DNA of 64,000 nucleotides, from contig NZ_CP109442.1 of assembly GCF_036227205.1 (NCBI RefSeq), positions 5,394,001 through 5,458,000 on the forward strand. Reading direction: 5' to 3'. The notes below the pieces were generated by a model that was not told the origin of the DNA, did no database searches, and saw only the letters and a program-made list of their open reading frames with translations. The stretch comes from Amycolatopsis sp. NBC_01480. Its GTDB lineage: Bacteria > Actinomycetota > Actinomycetes > Mycobacteriales > Pseudonocardiaceae. Below, piece by piece: positions 53,164 to 62,152 of this stretch (positions are counted from its first letter, which is position 1; every line of letters starts with the position of its first letter). Position numbers and translations under genes: made by a program.

Positions 53164-54546
53164 CTCTGCGACCAGCGCCAAATACACGTCCACCTGCGCG
53201 ACGAAATCGCTCAAGTCCACACCCAGCAACTCGGCCGCCCGCCCGATCCGGTACCGCAGGGTGTTCACGTGGATGTGCAACGCCTTCGCCGCCTTGGTCG
53301 GCGAGCCCGAGCACTCCAGGAACACCCGCACGGTGTGCACGAGGTCGGAGTGCTGTTCGGCGTCGTAGTCCAGCAGCGGGCCGAGCAGCCGTCGCCGTAG
53401 CGCCGCCCGCAGGTCGCCGGAGACGGCGGCCAGCAGCAGTTGGTGCACGCCGACGTCGGCGGCCGGGACCACGGCCACGGGGCCCTCGCGGTTGGCCGCC
53501 ACGGAAAGCGCGTGACGCGCGACTTCCAGCGCCCCCTTGGCTTCCGTCGCCGGACCGGGGTCGCTGAACCCGGCCAGCAGCCGCCGCGCCGTCAGCAGTG
53601 GTTCCACTGTGGACAGAGCGGCGGTGGTCTCGTGGGCCCAGTCCTCCGGCCAGGACCCGTCTTCGGCGACGAGGGCGTGGGCCTCACCGGGGGTTGAGCC
53701 GGTGAGGGTGAACGTGGTGTCCGCCAGCAGTTCCGCGAGGACGTCGGCGGCTTCCGCGCTGCCGTCGGTCCGCAGGGCGACGGCCCGCACGATTCCGGTC
53801 TCCGGCAGTTCCGCGGGAAGGCGGGCACGGCCGCGCGCCAGGCCGACCAACCCGGCCAGCTCTTCGGCCAGCTCGGTCTGTGAAGCGCTCAACGGCCCGT
53901 CGACGGCGAGCAGCCACGGCACGGCGTTACGGCCTTCGACCGGCAGCACGGTCAGCCCGGCGGCGGCGGTCGGGCGGCCGTGCGCGGCGGCGAACCGGCG
54001 GACCGGCTCGGCGGGCGAGCCGGGCAGCGCCGCCGTCCCCGCGACCACCCGGGGTACGGCCGAGAGCACCCAGCAGGCCGCGCCCAGCTCGACGGCCGCG
54101 CGTTCCAGCAGCACCGGCAGCGGCGCGTCCTCCGCGGCCGCAGTCAGCAAACGTTTGCGCGCCCCGTCCGCGGCCGCCGCCAGCGCCAGCACCACCTGCT
54201 CGGTGACCACGGCGAACGACAGGTCGGGCGGCACTTCCAGCAGCGCGACCCGGTGCCGGGCGCAGGCCTCGACGACGTCGTCCGGGATGCCGTCCGAGTC
54301 GGCGCCCGAGGCGGCCAGCGCGGGGGCCCCGGCGGCGGCCAGCGCGGCCACGAACGGCTCCGCGTCGCCCGGCGCGCGCCACCAGAGCAGCCCGGACAGC
54401 ACCAGCTCGCCCGCCGACAGGTAGCGGCCGGGGTCGGGCAGCTCGGTCACGTAGATCCGGGTCACGGGCCGGTCGAGCAGCGCGTCCGGGGTGCTCGGGT
54501 GCGGCCGCAGCCCGGGCAGGGCCAGCAGCGTTTTGACGGTGGTCAT
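53152..54546 (-). CDS. PucR-family regulator of purine catabolism
   Basis: 464 residues from ATG 54546. The N-terminal PucR-type ligand domain (LLALPGLRPHPST to about 130) is followed by a GGDEF-like middle region and a C-terminal helix-turn-helix, SPTKAAKALHIHVNTLRYRI, near 415-435, the DNA-binding end of the CdaR/PucR group. Divergent from the xanthine dehydrogenase operon across 125 bases, which it probably activates in response to a purine intermediate. Its final residues (KSS) and stop are encoded by the family A hairpin. Confidence 0.88.
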   Translation of the reverse strand: MTTVKTLLALPGLRPHPSTPDALLDRPVTRIYVTELPDPGRYLSAGELVLSGLLWWRAPGDAEPFVAALAAAGAPALAASGADSDGIPDDVVEACARHRVALLEVPPDLSFAVVTEQVVLALAAAADGARKRLLTAAAEDAPLPVLLERAAVELGAACWVLSAVPRVVAGTAALPGSPAEPVRRFAAAHGRPTAAAGLTVLPVEGRNAVPWLLAVDGPLSASQTELAEELAGLVGLARGRARLPAELPETGIVRAVALRTDGSAEAADVLAELLADTTFTLTGSTPGEAHALVAEDGSWPEDWAHETTAALSTVEPLLTARRLLAGFSDPGPATEAKGALEVARHALSVAANREGPVAVVPAADVGVHQLLLAAVSGDLRAALRRRLLGPLLDYDAEQHSDLVHTVRVFLECSGSPTKAAKALHIHVNTLRYRIGRAAELLGVDLSDFVAQVDVYLALVAEKSS

Positions 54547-54671
54547 CAGGCTTGTAGGAAAGCACAAACGGGTGGTGTTCCGCCGCTCGGGAGTTCATGG
54601 CGAGGCACCGTTGCCGCCCGGTGGGTTTCGGCGTGTACTGAGCTGTCCAGCCGAGAAAGAGGAGCCCGCGC

Positions 54672-55541
54672 GTGGACTTCCTGCGTCCCGAAAGCCTCGC
54701 CGAGGCGCTGGCCGTCAAGGCCGAGCGCCCCGACGCGGTGCCCATCGCCGGCGGCACCGACGTGATGGTGGAGCTGAACTTCGACCACCGCCGCCCGGCC
54801 GCGCTGCTCGACCTGAACCAGGTCGGCGAGCTGGCGCAGTGGTCGGCAACCGAGGGTGAGGTCCGGCTCGGCGCGAGCGTGCCGTACGCCCGCGTGATCG
54901 CCGAGCTGGGGGAGTCGCTGCCCGCGCTGGCCATGGCGTCGCGCACGGTCGGCTCGCCGCAGATCCGCAACCGCGGCACGGTGGGCGGCAACCTCGGCGC
55001 CGCCTCGCCCGCCGGCGACACGCACCCGGTGCTGCTCGCGCTCGGCGGCCGGGTGGAGGTCGCTTCGGTCCGGGGCACGCGCTTCGTCCCGGCCGACGAG
55101 TTCTACCTCGGCGTGAAGCGCAACGCGCTGGAGCCCGACGAGCTGATCACCGCCGTCCACCTGCCCGCTTCGGCCGGGCCGCAGCAGTTCGCGAAGGTCG
55201 GCACGCGCAACGCGATGGTGATCGCCGTCTGCTCGTTCGCCTTGTCGCTGCGGCCGGAGAAGACCGAGGTCGGTGCCGCCGTCGGCTCGGCCGCGCCCAC
55301 GCCGCGGCGGGCCCGCGAGGCCGAGGGCTTCCTGGCCGCCGAGCTGCCGTGGGGCTCGCCGGAGCCGCTGGCCGATTCGCTCAAACGCCGGTTCGGCGAG
55401 CTGGTCGCGCAGGCCGCGGCGCCGATCGACGACGTCCGCGGGAGCGCGGAATACCGCAAGCACGCCCTGTCCGTCCTCGCCCGGCGGACGCTGACCTGGG
55501 CCTGGGACGAACACCGGGGGAGTGGCCGCGAATGCGCGTGA
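54672..55541 (+). CDS. Xanthine dehydrogenase FAD-binding subunit
   Basis: 289 residues from GTG 54672, GAGGAG upstream. FAD-binding PCMH fold: IAGGTDVMVELNFDHRRP binds the cofactor pyrophosphate, and RTVGSPQIRNRGTVGGNLGAA is the second family signature. Passes electrons from the iron-sulphur subunit to NAD+ or another acceptor. First gene of the operon; its last 10 bases overlap the iron-sulphur subunit gene. Confidence 0.93.
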   Translation: MDFLRPESLAEALAVKAERPDAVPIAGGTDVMVELNFDHRRPAALLDLNQVGELAQWSATEGEVRLGASVPYARVIAELGESLPALAMASRTVGSPQIRNRGTVGGNLGAASPAGDTHPVLLALGGRVEVASVRGTRFVPADEFYLGVKRNALEPDELITAVHLPASAGPQQFAKVGTRNAMVIAVCSFALSLRPEKTEVGAAVGSAAPTPRRAREAEGFLAAELPWGSPEPLADSLKRRFGELVAQAAAPIDDVRGSAEYRKHALSVLARRTLTWAWDEHRGSGRECA

Positions 55542-56020
55542 ACGTGACCGTGAACGGCGAGGGCCGGCAGGCCGACGACGTCTGGGAGGGCGAGAGCCTG
55601 CTGTACGTGCTGCGAGAGCGGCTGGGCCTGCCCGGCTCGAAGAACGCTTGTGAGCAAGGCGAATGCGGCTCCTGCACGGTGTACCTGGACGACGTGCCGG
55701 TGTGCTCGTGCCTGGTCGCCGCGGGCCAGGTGGAGGGCCGCGCGGTGCGTACCGTCGAAGGCCTGGCCGACGGCGACCGGCTCGACCCGGTGCAGCAGTC
55801 CTTTGTGGACGCCGGCGCCGTGCAGTGCGGCTTCTGCACCCCGGGACTGGTCGTCGCGGTACACGATCTGCTGAACCGCGTCGCGAAGCCCAGCGACGAG
55901 GAGATCCGCGAGGCGCTGGCCGGGAACCTCTGCCGCTGCACGGGATACGAGAAGATCCTGGACGCCGTCCGCTCGGCGGCTTCGATCAAGGACACTGCCG
56001 TCAAAGGTGGTGCCGCGTGA
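55532..56020 (+). CDS. Xanthine dehydrogenase 2Fe-2S subunit
   Basis: 162 residues. Plant-type ferredoxin domain with cluster ligands in NACEQGECGSC and the following VCSC; then the all-helical second cluster domain with CGFCTPG and LCRCTGY, eight cysteines in all. Shuttles electrons from molybdenum to FAD. Its stop overlaps the deaminase GTG by 4 bases. Confidence 0.95.
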   Translation: MRVNVTVNGEGRQADDVWEGESLLYVLRERLGLPGSKNACEQGECGSCTVYLDDVPVCSCLVAAGQVEGRAVRTVEGLADGDRLDPVQQSFVDAGAVQCGFCTPGLVVAVHDLLNRVAKPSDEEIREALAGNLCRCTGYEKILDAVRSAASIKDTAVKGGAA

Positions 56021-57357
56021 AGACGCTGGTGTCGAACGCCGCGATCGCCACCGTCAGCGGCCCGGAGTACGCGAGCGGTCATGTGCTGATCGACAACGAC
56101 CGTATCGCCGCCGTGGGAGAAGGGCGCTACTCCGGCGAATTCGACCAGGAGGTGGACGCGTCCGGCTGCCTGGTCACGCCGGGCCTGGTCAACACCCACC
56201 ATCACCTCTACCAGTGGGCGACCCGCGGGATGGCGGCCGACCACACGCTGTTCGAATGGCTCGTCGCGCTGTACCCGGTGTGGGGCCGGCTGGACGCGGA
56301 CATCACGCACGCCGCGGGCACGGCCGGGATGGCGCGGCTCGCGCTGACCGGCTGCACCACCGTCGCCGATCACCACTACGTCTTCCCGCACGACGGCGGT
56401 GACCAGGTCGAGGCGCTGGTCGCCGCCCGGCAGCGGATCGGCGTCCGGCTGCACCTGGTGCGCGGCTCGATGGACCGCGGCGAGTCCGACGGCGGGCTGC
56501 CGCCGGACAACCTGGTCGAGACGACCGAGGACGCGCTGCTCGGCACCGAGGCCGCGATCGACCGGTTCCACGATTCCTCGCCCGGGTCGCACCTGCGCAT
56601 CGCCGTCGGCCCGTGCTCGCCGTTCTCCGTCACCGAGCGGCTGATGTCCGGCGCGGCCGAGCTGGCCCGGCGCAAGGGCGTCCGGCTGCACACGCACCTG
56701 GCCGAGACGCTCGACGAGGAGCGGCAGTGCCTCGCCGAGGTCGGCTGCACCCCGGCCGAGTACGCGGACAAGCTCGGCTGGCTGGCCGGCGACGTCTGGC
56801 TCGCGCACACCGTCCACCTCTCCGCCGACGCGATCCGCCGCTTCGGCGCGACGGGCACGGGCTCAGCGCACTGCCCGACGTCCAACGGCCGGCTCGGCAC
56901 CGGCATCGCCCCGGTGCGCGACCTGCTCGACGCGGGCGCGCCGGTCGGCCTCGGCGTCGACGGGGCGGCGTCCAGCGAGTCCGGCGGCCTCGGCGAGGAG
57001 CTCCACCAGTCGCTGTTGCAGGCTCGCCAGCGCGGCGGCCCGAAGGCGCTGACCACGCGGGAAGCGTTGTGGCTGGGCACAATGGGCGGCGCGCGGTGCC
57101 TCGGCCATGAGGCGGACGTCGGCTCGCTGGAGGTGGGCAAGCTCGCCGACCTGGCCGTGTGGGACCTGTCGGGGCTGAACTACGCGGGGATCACCGACCC
57201 GGTCGCGGCGCTGGTGCTGGGCGCGACGCCGCCGCTGGCCCGGCTGTTCGTCGGCGGCGAGGCCGTGGTGGAGAACGGCACGCTGCGCCAGGAGGACGAG
57301 TCCGCGATCGCGCGTGATCTGGCGGGCGCGAGCGCGCGGCTGCGGGAGGACCGATGA
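56017..57357 (+). CDS. 8-oxoguanine/guanine deaminase-type amidohydrolase
   Basis: 446 residues from a GTG overlapping the 2Fe-2S stop. Zinc amidohydrolase: the HxH pair in VNTHHHLYQWATRG, a later His in RLHTHLAETLDEE, another in WLAHTVHLS, and the Asp of LGVDGAASSES. SAHCPTSNGRLGTG is typical of the guanine, 8-oxoguanine and chlorohydrolase group. It probably deaminates guanine or 8-oxoguanine to feed the dehydrogenase. Its position between dehydrogenase subunit genes supports that; substrate preference is uncertain. Confidence 0.85.
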   Translation: MKTLVSNAAIATVSGPEYASGHVLIDNDRIAAVGEGRYSGEFDQEVDASGCLVTPGLVNTHHHLYQWATRGMAADHTLFEWLVALYPVWGRLDADITHAAGTAGMARLALTGCTTVADHHYVFPHDGGDQVEALVAARQRIGVRLHLVRGSMDRGESDGGLPPDNLVETTEDALLGTEAAIDRFHDSSPGSHLRIAVGPCSPFSVTERLMSGAAELARRKGVRLHTHLAETLDEERQCLAEVGCTPAEYADKLGWLAGDVWLAHTVHLSADAIRRFGATGTGSAHCPTSNGRLGTGIAPVRDLLDAGAPVGLGVDGAASSESGGLGEELHQSLLQARQRGGPKALTTREALWLGTMGGARCLGHEADVGSLEVGKLADLAVWDLSGLNYAGITDPVAALVLGATPPLARLFVGGEAVVENGTLRQEDESAIARDLAGASARLREDR

Positions 57358-59618
57358 CCACCACGCTGCCGCTCACCGGCACCTCGAACGGCGTCGGCGC
57401 GAACGCCCAGCGCCCGGACGGCACGGTGAAGGTGCGGGGCGAGTTCGCCTACTCCTCGGACCTGTGGCACGAGGACATGCTGTGGGGCACCACGTTGCGC
57501 AGCCCCCACCCGTACGCCCGGATCACCGGCCTCGAGATCGGGGAAGCCCTTGCGGTGCCTGGGGTTTACGCGGTGCTCACGCACGAGGACGTGCCCGGCC
57601 TCAACCGCTACGGCCTGGAGCACGCCGATCAGCCGGTGCTGGCGGGCGACGTCGTCCGGTACCAGGGCGAGCCGGTCGCGCTCGTCGCCGCGGACCACCC
57701 GGAGACGGCGCGCCGGGCGATGAAGCGCATCAAGGTGAGCTACGAAGTGCTGGAGCCGGTGACGGACTCCGAAGCGGCTGTCGACGGCGTCGGCGCTTCG
57801 CTGCACCCAGGCGGCAACGTCGTGCGGCACGTGCGGATCCGGCGTGGCGCTCCGGAAGCTTCGGCCGACGTCGTGGTGTCCGGGGTGTACGAGGTCGGCA
57901 TGCAGGACCAGGCGTTCCTCGGCCCGGAGTCCGGGCTCGCGGTGCCGGACACCGAGGGCGGCGTGGACCTGTACGTCGCGACGCAATGGCTGCACGTGGA
58001 CCAGCAGCAGATCGTCGCCGCGCTCGGGCTGACGACGGAGAAGGTGCGGCTGACGCTCGGCGGCGTCGGCGGGGCGTTCGGCGGGCGCGAGGATCTGTCG
58101 ATGCAGGTGCACGCGTGCCTGCTCGCGCTGCACACCGACAAGCCGGTGAAGATGGTCTACAACCGCGAGGAGTCGTTCTACGGCCACGTGCACCGTCACC
58201 CCGCGAAGATGTACTACGAGCACGGCGCCACTTCCGACGGTCGTCTGGTGTACGTCCGCGCGCGGCTCTTCCTCGACGGCGGCGCGTACGCGTCTTCGAC
58301 CGGCGCGGTGGTGGCGAATGCCGCGACGCTCGGGGTCGGACCGTACACAGTGGACAACGTGTCCGTCGATTGCTGGGGCACCTACACGAACAACCCGCCG
58401 TGCGGCGCGATGCGGGGCTTCGGCGCGGTGCAGGCGGCGTTCGCGTACGAGTCGCAGATGGACAAGCTGGCCGTCGCGTGTGGACTGGACCCGGTGGACC
58501 TGCGCATCCGCAACGCGATGAGCGAGGGCTCGGTGATGCCCACCGGCCAGGTGGTGGACTCGGCAGCGCCCGTCGCGGAGCTGCTGGAACTGCTGCGCGC
58601 GCGGCCACTGCCGTCGGAACGGGACTTCGACCTGCGCCACATGCCCGGCGGCGTCTCGAACACCACCCACGGTGAGGGCGTGGTGCGCGGGATCGGCTAC
58701 GCGGTGGGGATCAAGAACGTCTGCTTCTCCGAGGGCTTCGACGACTACTCGACCGCGCGCGTCCGGCTGCAACTCGTCGGCGGCGAGCCCGCGGCCACCG
58801 TGCACACCGCGGCGTGTGAGGTCGGCCAGGGGCTGGTGACGATCATGCAGCAGATCGTGCGCACGGAGCTGGGCGTCGAACAGGTCACCGTGCTGCCGAT
58901 GGACACCTCGATCGGCAACGGCGGCTCGACCTCGGCGTCACGCCAGAGCTACGTGACCGGTGGCGCCGTGCAGGCGGCTTGCGCCGCGGTGCGCGCCCGG
59001 CTGCTGGAGAGCCAGGCTTTGCCCGCGCGTACGCGTGTCGTGGGCGGCAAGCTGGTGGACGTCGCGGGTTCGGTCGTCGGAGATCTGGCTGCATTGCTGG
59101 ATTCGGCGTCGTTCGACGAGACGGTCGAGTGGCGCCACCGGCCGACGCAGCCGCTGGACCCGGAGACCGGCCAGGGTGACGCGCACGTGCAGTACGGCTT
59201 CGCGGCGCACCGGGCGGTGGTGGACGTGGACGTCGAGCTGGGCCTGGTGAAGGTGGTCGCGCTGGACTGCGCGCAGGACGTCGGCAGGGCGCTGAACCCG
59301 CAGGCCGTGGTGGGCCAGATCCAGGGCGGTTCCGCGCAGGGCCTCGGGCTGGCGGTGATGGAGGAGATCCAGGTCGTCGACGGCCAGGTGCGCAACCCCT
59401 CGTTCACCGACTACCTGATCCCGACCGTGCTCGACATGCCGCCGATGGCCATCGACGTGCTGGAGCGCCCGGACCCGAACGCCCCGTACGGGCTGCGCGG
59501 CGTCGGCGAGCCCCCGACCATCTCGTCCACCCCGGCCATCGCCGCCGCCATCCGCGCCGCGACCGGGCTGGCCCTGGAGCGCGTGCCGGTGCGGCCGGAG
59601 CACATCACCGGCACGTAA
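57354..59618 (+). CDS. Xanthine dehydrogenase molybdopterin-binding subunit
   Basis: 754 residues, ATGA overlap with the deaminase gene. Domain 1 (about 15-130) includes KVRGEFAYSSDL and DVPGLNRYG; the molybdopterin parts have GVGGAFGGRED, AMRGFGAVQAAFAYESQMD, EVGQGLVTIMQQIV and the C-terminal YGLRGVGEPPTISSTPAIA, whose Glu is the catalytic base of the family. Hydroxylates hypoxanthine and xanthine to urate. Last gene of the operon's enzyme set. Confidence 0.92.
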   Translation: MTTTLPLTGTSNGVGANAQRPDGTVKVRGEFAYSSDLWHEDMLWGTTLRSPHPYARITGLEIGEALAVPGVYAVLTHEDVPGLNRYGLEHADQPVLAGDVVRYQGEPVALVAADHPETARRAMKRIKVSYEVLEPVTDSEAAVDGVGASLHPGGNVVRHVRIRRGAPEASADVVVSGVYEVGMQDQAFLGPESGLAVPDTEGGVDLYVATQWLHVDQQQIVAALGLTTEKVRLTLGGVGGAFGGREDLSMQVHACLLALHTDKPVKMVYNREESFYGHVHRHPAKMYYEHGATSDGRLVYVRARLFLDGGAYASSTGAVVANAATLGVGPYTVDNVSVDCWGTYTNNPPCGAMRGFGAVQAAFAYESQMDKLAVACGLDPVDLRIRNAMSEGSVMPTGQVVDSAAPVAELLELLRARPLPSERDFDLRHMPGGVSNTTHGEGVVRGIGYAVGIKNVCFSEGFDDYSTARVRLQLVGGEPAATVHTAACEVGQGLVTIMQQIVRTELGVEQVTVLPMDTSIGNGGSTSASRQSYVTGGAVQAACAAVRARLLESQALPARTRVVGGKLVDVAGSVVGDLAALLDSASFDETVEWRHRPTQPLDPETGQGDAHVQYGFAAHRAVVDVDVELGLVKVVALDCAQDVGRALNPQAVVGQIQGGSAQGLGLAVMEEIQVVDGQVRNPSFTDYLIPTVLDMPPMAIDVLERPDPNAPYGLRGVGEPPTISSTPAIAAAIRAATGLALERVPVRPEHITGT

Positions 59619-59627
59619 CGGGGTTCT

Positions 59628-61307
59628 GTGGTTGGCTCCGAGCACAGAGTGTCCGGTGTGGAGCAGACGGGGAAAGCCATGGCGCACAAGGGACGAGCGA
59701 GGCTGTTCGACGCGTTGACGACGAAGGGGACGGCCTTCACCCGCCAGGAGCGGCGCGAGCTGGGCCTGCTCGGCCTGCTGCCGATCGCCGAGAAGACCAT
59801 CGACGAGCAGGTCGAGCACACCTACCACGAGTTCTCCACCCGCCGCGACGACCTCGACAAGCACATCTACCTGCGCGCCCTGCAGGACCGCAACGAAACG
59901 CTGTTCTACCGGCTGCTCAGCGAGCACATCGAAGAGATGATGCCGATCGTGTACACGCCCACGGTCGGCGAGGCGTGCCAGCGGTTCAGCGAGATCTACC
60001 GGCGCCCGCGGGGCCTGTTCGTCGCCTACCCGGACCGCGCCGAGCTGCGCGAGGTGCTGCGCAACCGGCCGGACCAGGAGGTCGACGTCATCGTGGTCAC
60101 CGACGGGCAGCGCATCCTCGGCCTCGGCGACCAGGGCATCGGCGGCATGGGCATCCCGATCGGCAAGCTCTCGCTGTACACGCTGATCGGCGGCATCGAC
60201 CCGGCGCGCACGCTGCCGACCGTGCTGGACGTCGGCACGGACAACGTCGAACGGCGCGAGGACCCGCAGTACCTCGGCTGGCGGCACCGGCGCATCGGTG
60301 ACGACGAGTACTACGCGTTCATCGAGGAGTTCGTCGCCGCCGTGCGCGAGGAGCTGCCGGACGTGCTGCTGCAGTGGGAGGACTTCGCGACCACCCACGC
60401 GTTGCCGATCCTCGAGCGTTACCGCGACCGGCTGCTCACCTTCAACGACGACATCCAGGGCACCGCCGCCGTCGCGCTCGGCGCGCTGCACGGCGCGGCC
60501 CAGACCGCCGGGCGGCCGCTGTCGGAGCAGCAGGTGGTGATGCTCGGCGCCGGCTCGGCCGGCATCGGCGTGCTGGAGATGATCCGCCAGGAGATGGTGT
60601 CCCAGGGCCTGTCCGACGCCGAAGCGGCTTCGCGGATCTGGGTGGTCGACATCAACGGCCTGCTCACCGACGACCGCACCGACCTGTCCGACGGCCAGCG
60701 CCGCTTCGCCCAGCCCGCCGACCGGGTGAAGGACTGGGACGGCGTGCAGCTGGCGGACGTCGTGCACCAGGTCGACGTCGGCGTGCTGCTCGGCCTGTCG
60801 ACGGCGGCGGGCGCGTTCACCGAGGAGATCGTCCGCGAGCTGGCGGCCAAGACCGACCGGCCGATCATCTTCCCGCTGTCCAACCCCACCAGCCGGGCCG
60901 AGGCGCACCCGCACGAGCTGGACGAGTGGACCGACGGCCGCGCGCTCGTCGCCACCGGCTCGCCGTTCGCCCCGGTGGAGCGCAACGGGAAGAAGCGCCG
61001 CGTCGCGCAGTGCAACAACGTCTACATCTTCCCGGCGATAGGTCTGGCCGTCACGGCCGCGCAGGCCACCCGCGTCACGGACGAAATGATGCGCGTCGCG
61101 GCCAAAACCCTCGGCGAGGCTTCCCCGGCCCTGGCTGATCCGGACGAGCCGCTGCTCCCGGCGTGGGAGGACGTTCCGGAAATCGCCACGCGCATCGCGA
61201 CGGCTGTTGCCGTGCAGGCGGTGAAGGACGGTGTTGCGCCTAAGCGGTCGGACGACGAGCTGGCCCAGCTGATCCGTGACGCGCGGTGGAAGCCGGAATA
61301 CCGCTGA
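59628..61307 (+). CDS. NAD-dependent malic enzyme
   Basis: 559 residues from GTG 59628; ATG 59679 (AHKGRARLF) and intermediate GTGs are equally possible starts. Malic enzyme of the long bacterial/eukaryotic type: YTPTVGEACQRFSEI, the signature GLGDQGIGGMGIPIGKL, TFNDDIQGTAAVALG with the metal ligands, and VVMLGAGSAGIGVLEM for NAD. Decarboxylates malate to pyruvate. Following purine genes and with malate synthase nearby, it could drain ureide-derived malate toward pyruvate. Confidence 0.93.
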   Translation: MVGSEHRVSGVEQTGKAMAHKGRARLFDALTTKGTAFTRQERRELGLLGLLPIAEKTIDEQVEHTYHEFSTRRDDLDKHIYLRALQDRNETLFYRLLSEHIEEMMPIVYTPTVGEACQRFSEIYRRPRGLFVAYPDRAELREVLRNRPDQEVDVIVVTDGQRILGLGDQGIGGMGIPIGKLSLYTLIGGIDPARTLPTVLDVGTDNVERREDPQYLGWRHRRIGDDEYYAFIEEFVAAVREELPDVLLQWEDFATTHALPILERYRDRLLTFNDDIQGTAAVALGALHGAAQTAGRPLSEQQVVMLGAGSAGIGVLEMIRQEMVSQGLSDAEAASRIWVVDINGLLTDDRTDLSDGQRRFAQPADRVKDWDGVQLADVVHQVDVGVLLGLSTAAGAFTEEIVRELAAKTDRPIIFPLSNPTSRAEAHPHELDEWTDGRALVATGSPFAPVERNGKKRRVAQCNNVYIFPAIGLAVTAAQATRVTDEMMRVAAKTLGEASPALADPDEPLLPAWEDVPEIATRIATAVAVQAVKDGVAPKRSDDELAQLIRDARWKPEYR

Positions 61308-61554
61308 CTACTGCAGCAACCCGATCGGGATCGCCATGCCCAGGAACAGCACGAGCTGATACGCGCTGTTGAGCACGGTGAGCCGGCCGGGCTTCTGCTC
61401 GAAACCGTTGTGCTGCGCCAAGGTCGACAGCGAGAAGCCGGCCCACGCCGCGAGCCCGGCCCCCAACAGGCCCTTGCCGCCCCGCGCGGAGTCCTCTTTG
61501 GTCACTCCGGTCAGCTTCCGCCAGACCCGCCGGCCAGCTGATGCTCAGCTCCAC
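61308..61554 (-). pseudogene. Remnant of a DUF1761 membrane protein gene
   Basis: The minus strand opens at GTG 61554 with ELSISWPA, like a DUF1761 N-terminus, but soon leaves the family pattern. The matching continuation, VWRKLTGVTKEDSARGGKG, lies in another frame, behind a stop. After that the usual middle helices are missing and it jumps to GLLGAGLAAWAGFSLSTLAQ, HNGFEQKPGRLTVLNSAYQL and a final helix. Two deletions, one frameshifting, would explain this. The 65 residues from GTG 61505 could still be made as a two-helix protein, so it may be annotated as a short gene. Confidence 0.5.
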
Positions 61555-61573
61555 GTCACTCCCCTCCGCTCGG

Positions 61574-62152
61574 TCAACCCAGCTCTGCCAGCAGCCTCCG
61601 GGCGACGTCGACGACGGCGGTGCCCGCGACGGCCATCGGCTCGGGCGAGCGCATCGAGCGGGCCAGCACGAAGGCGCCCTCCAGGCTGGTGATCAGGGTG
61701 ATCGTCAGCGTGCGCGCGGATTCGGGCGGCAGGCCGAACTTCTCGAGCCGCTCGGTGCCCGCGTCGATCCACGCGGTGAAGACGTCGGCCGTGGCCTGGC
61801 GGAGGGTTTCGTTGGTGGTGGCCACTTCCAGCGCGACGGTCGCGATCGGGCAGCCCTCGACGTAGTCCGTCTCCAGGAGCGAGGTGACGCCGGCGGCGAA
61901 AAACGCCTCGATGCATTCGACCAGGCCCGCTTCCGGCTTGACGAAGAGGTCGAACAGCGCGATGTACTGCATGCCCGAGCTGCGCACGACCTCTTCGCCG
62001 AGCTGCTCCTTCCCGCCGGGGAAGAAGTGGTACAACGAGCCGAACGGCGCGCCCGCCGCTTCGACGATCTGCTTCACGCCGGTGCCGGCGTAGCCGCCCT
62101 GCCGGAACAGTTCGGCCCCGGCGGCCATGATGCGGTCCTTCGTCCCTGTCAC
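61574..62152 (-). CDS. TetR-family regulator (LmrA/YxaF type)
   Basis: 192 residues, GTG start overlapping the permease stop (GTGA). The helix-turn-helix (KDRIMAAGAELFRQGGYAGTGVKQIVEAAGAPFGSLYHFFPGGKEQL region, about 5-50) and the C-terminal half with ESARTLTITLITSLEGAFVLARS fit the LmrA/YxaF group. A palindromic site lies 26 bases upstream, inside the permease gene. It may control itself or the uricase-permease operon that carries it. Confidence 0.88.
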   Translation of the reverse strand: MTGTKDRIMAAGAELFRQGGYAGTGVKQIVEAAGAPFGSLYHFFPGGKEQLGEEVVRSSGMQYIALFDLFVKPEAGLVECIEAFFAAGVTSLLETDYVEGCPIATVALEVATTNETLRQATADVFTAWIDAGTERLEKFGLPPESARTLTITLITSLEGAFVLARSMRSPEPMAVAGTAVVDVARRLLAELG

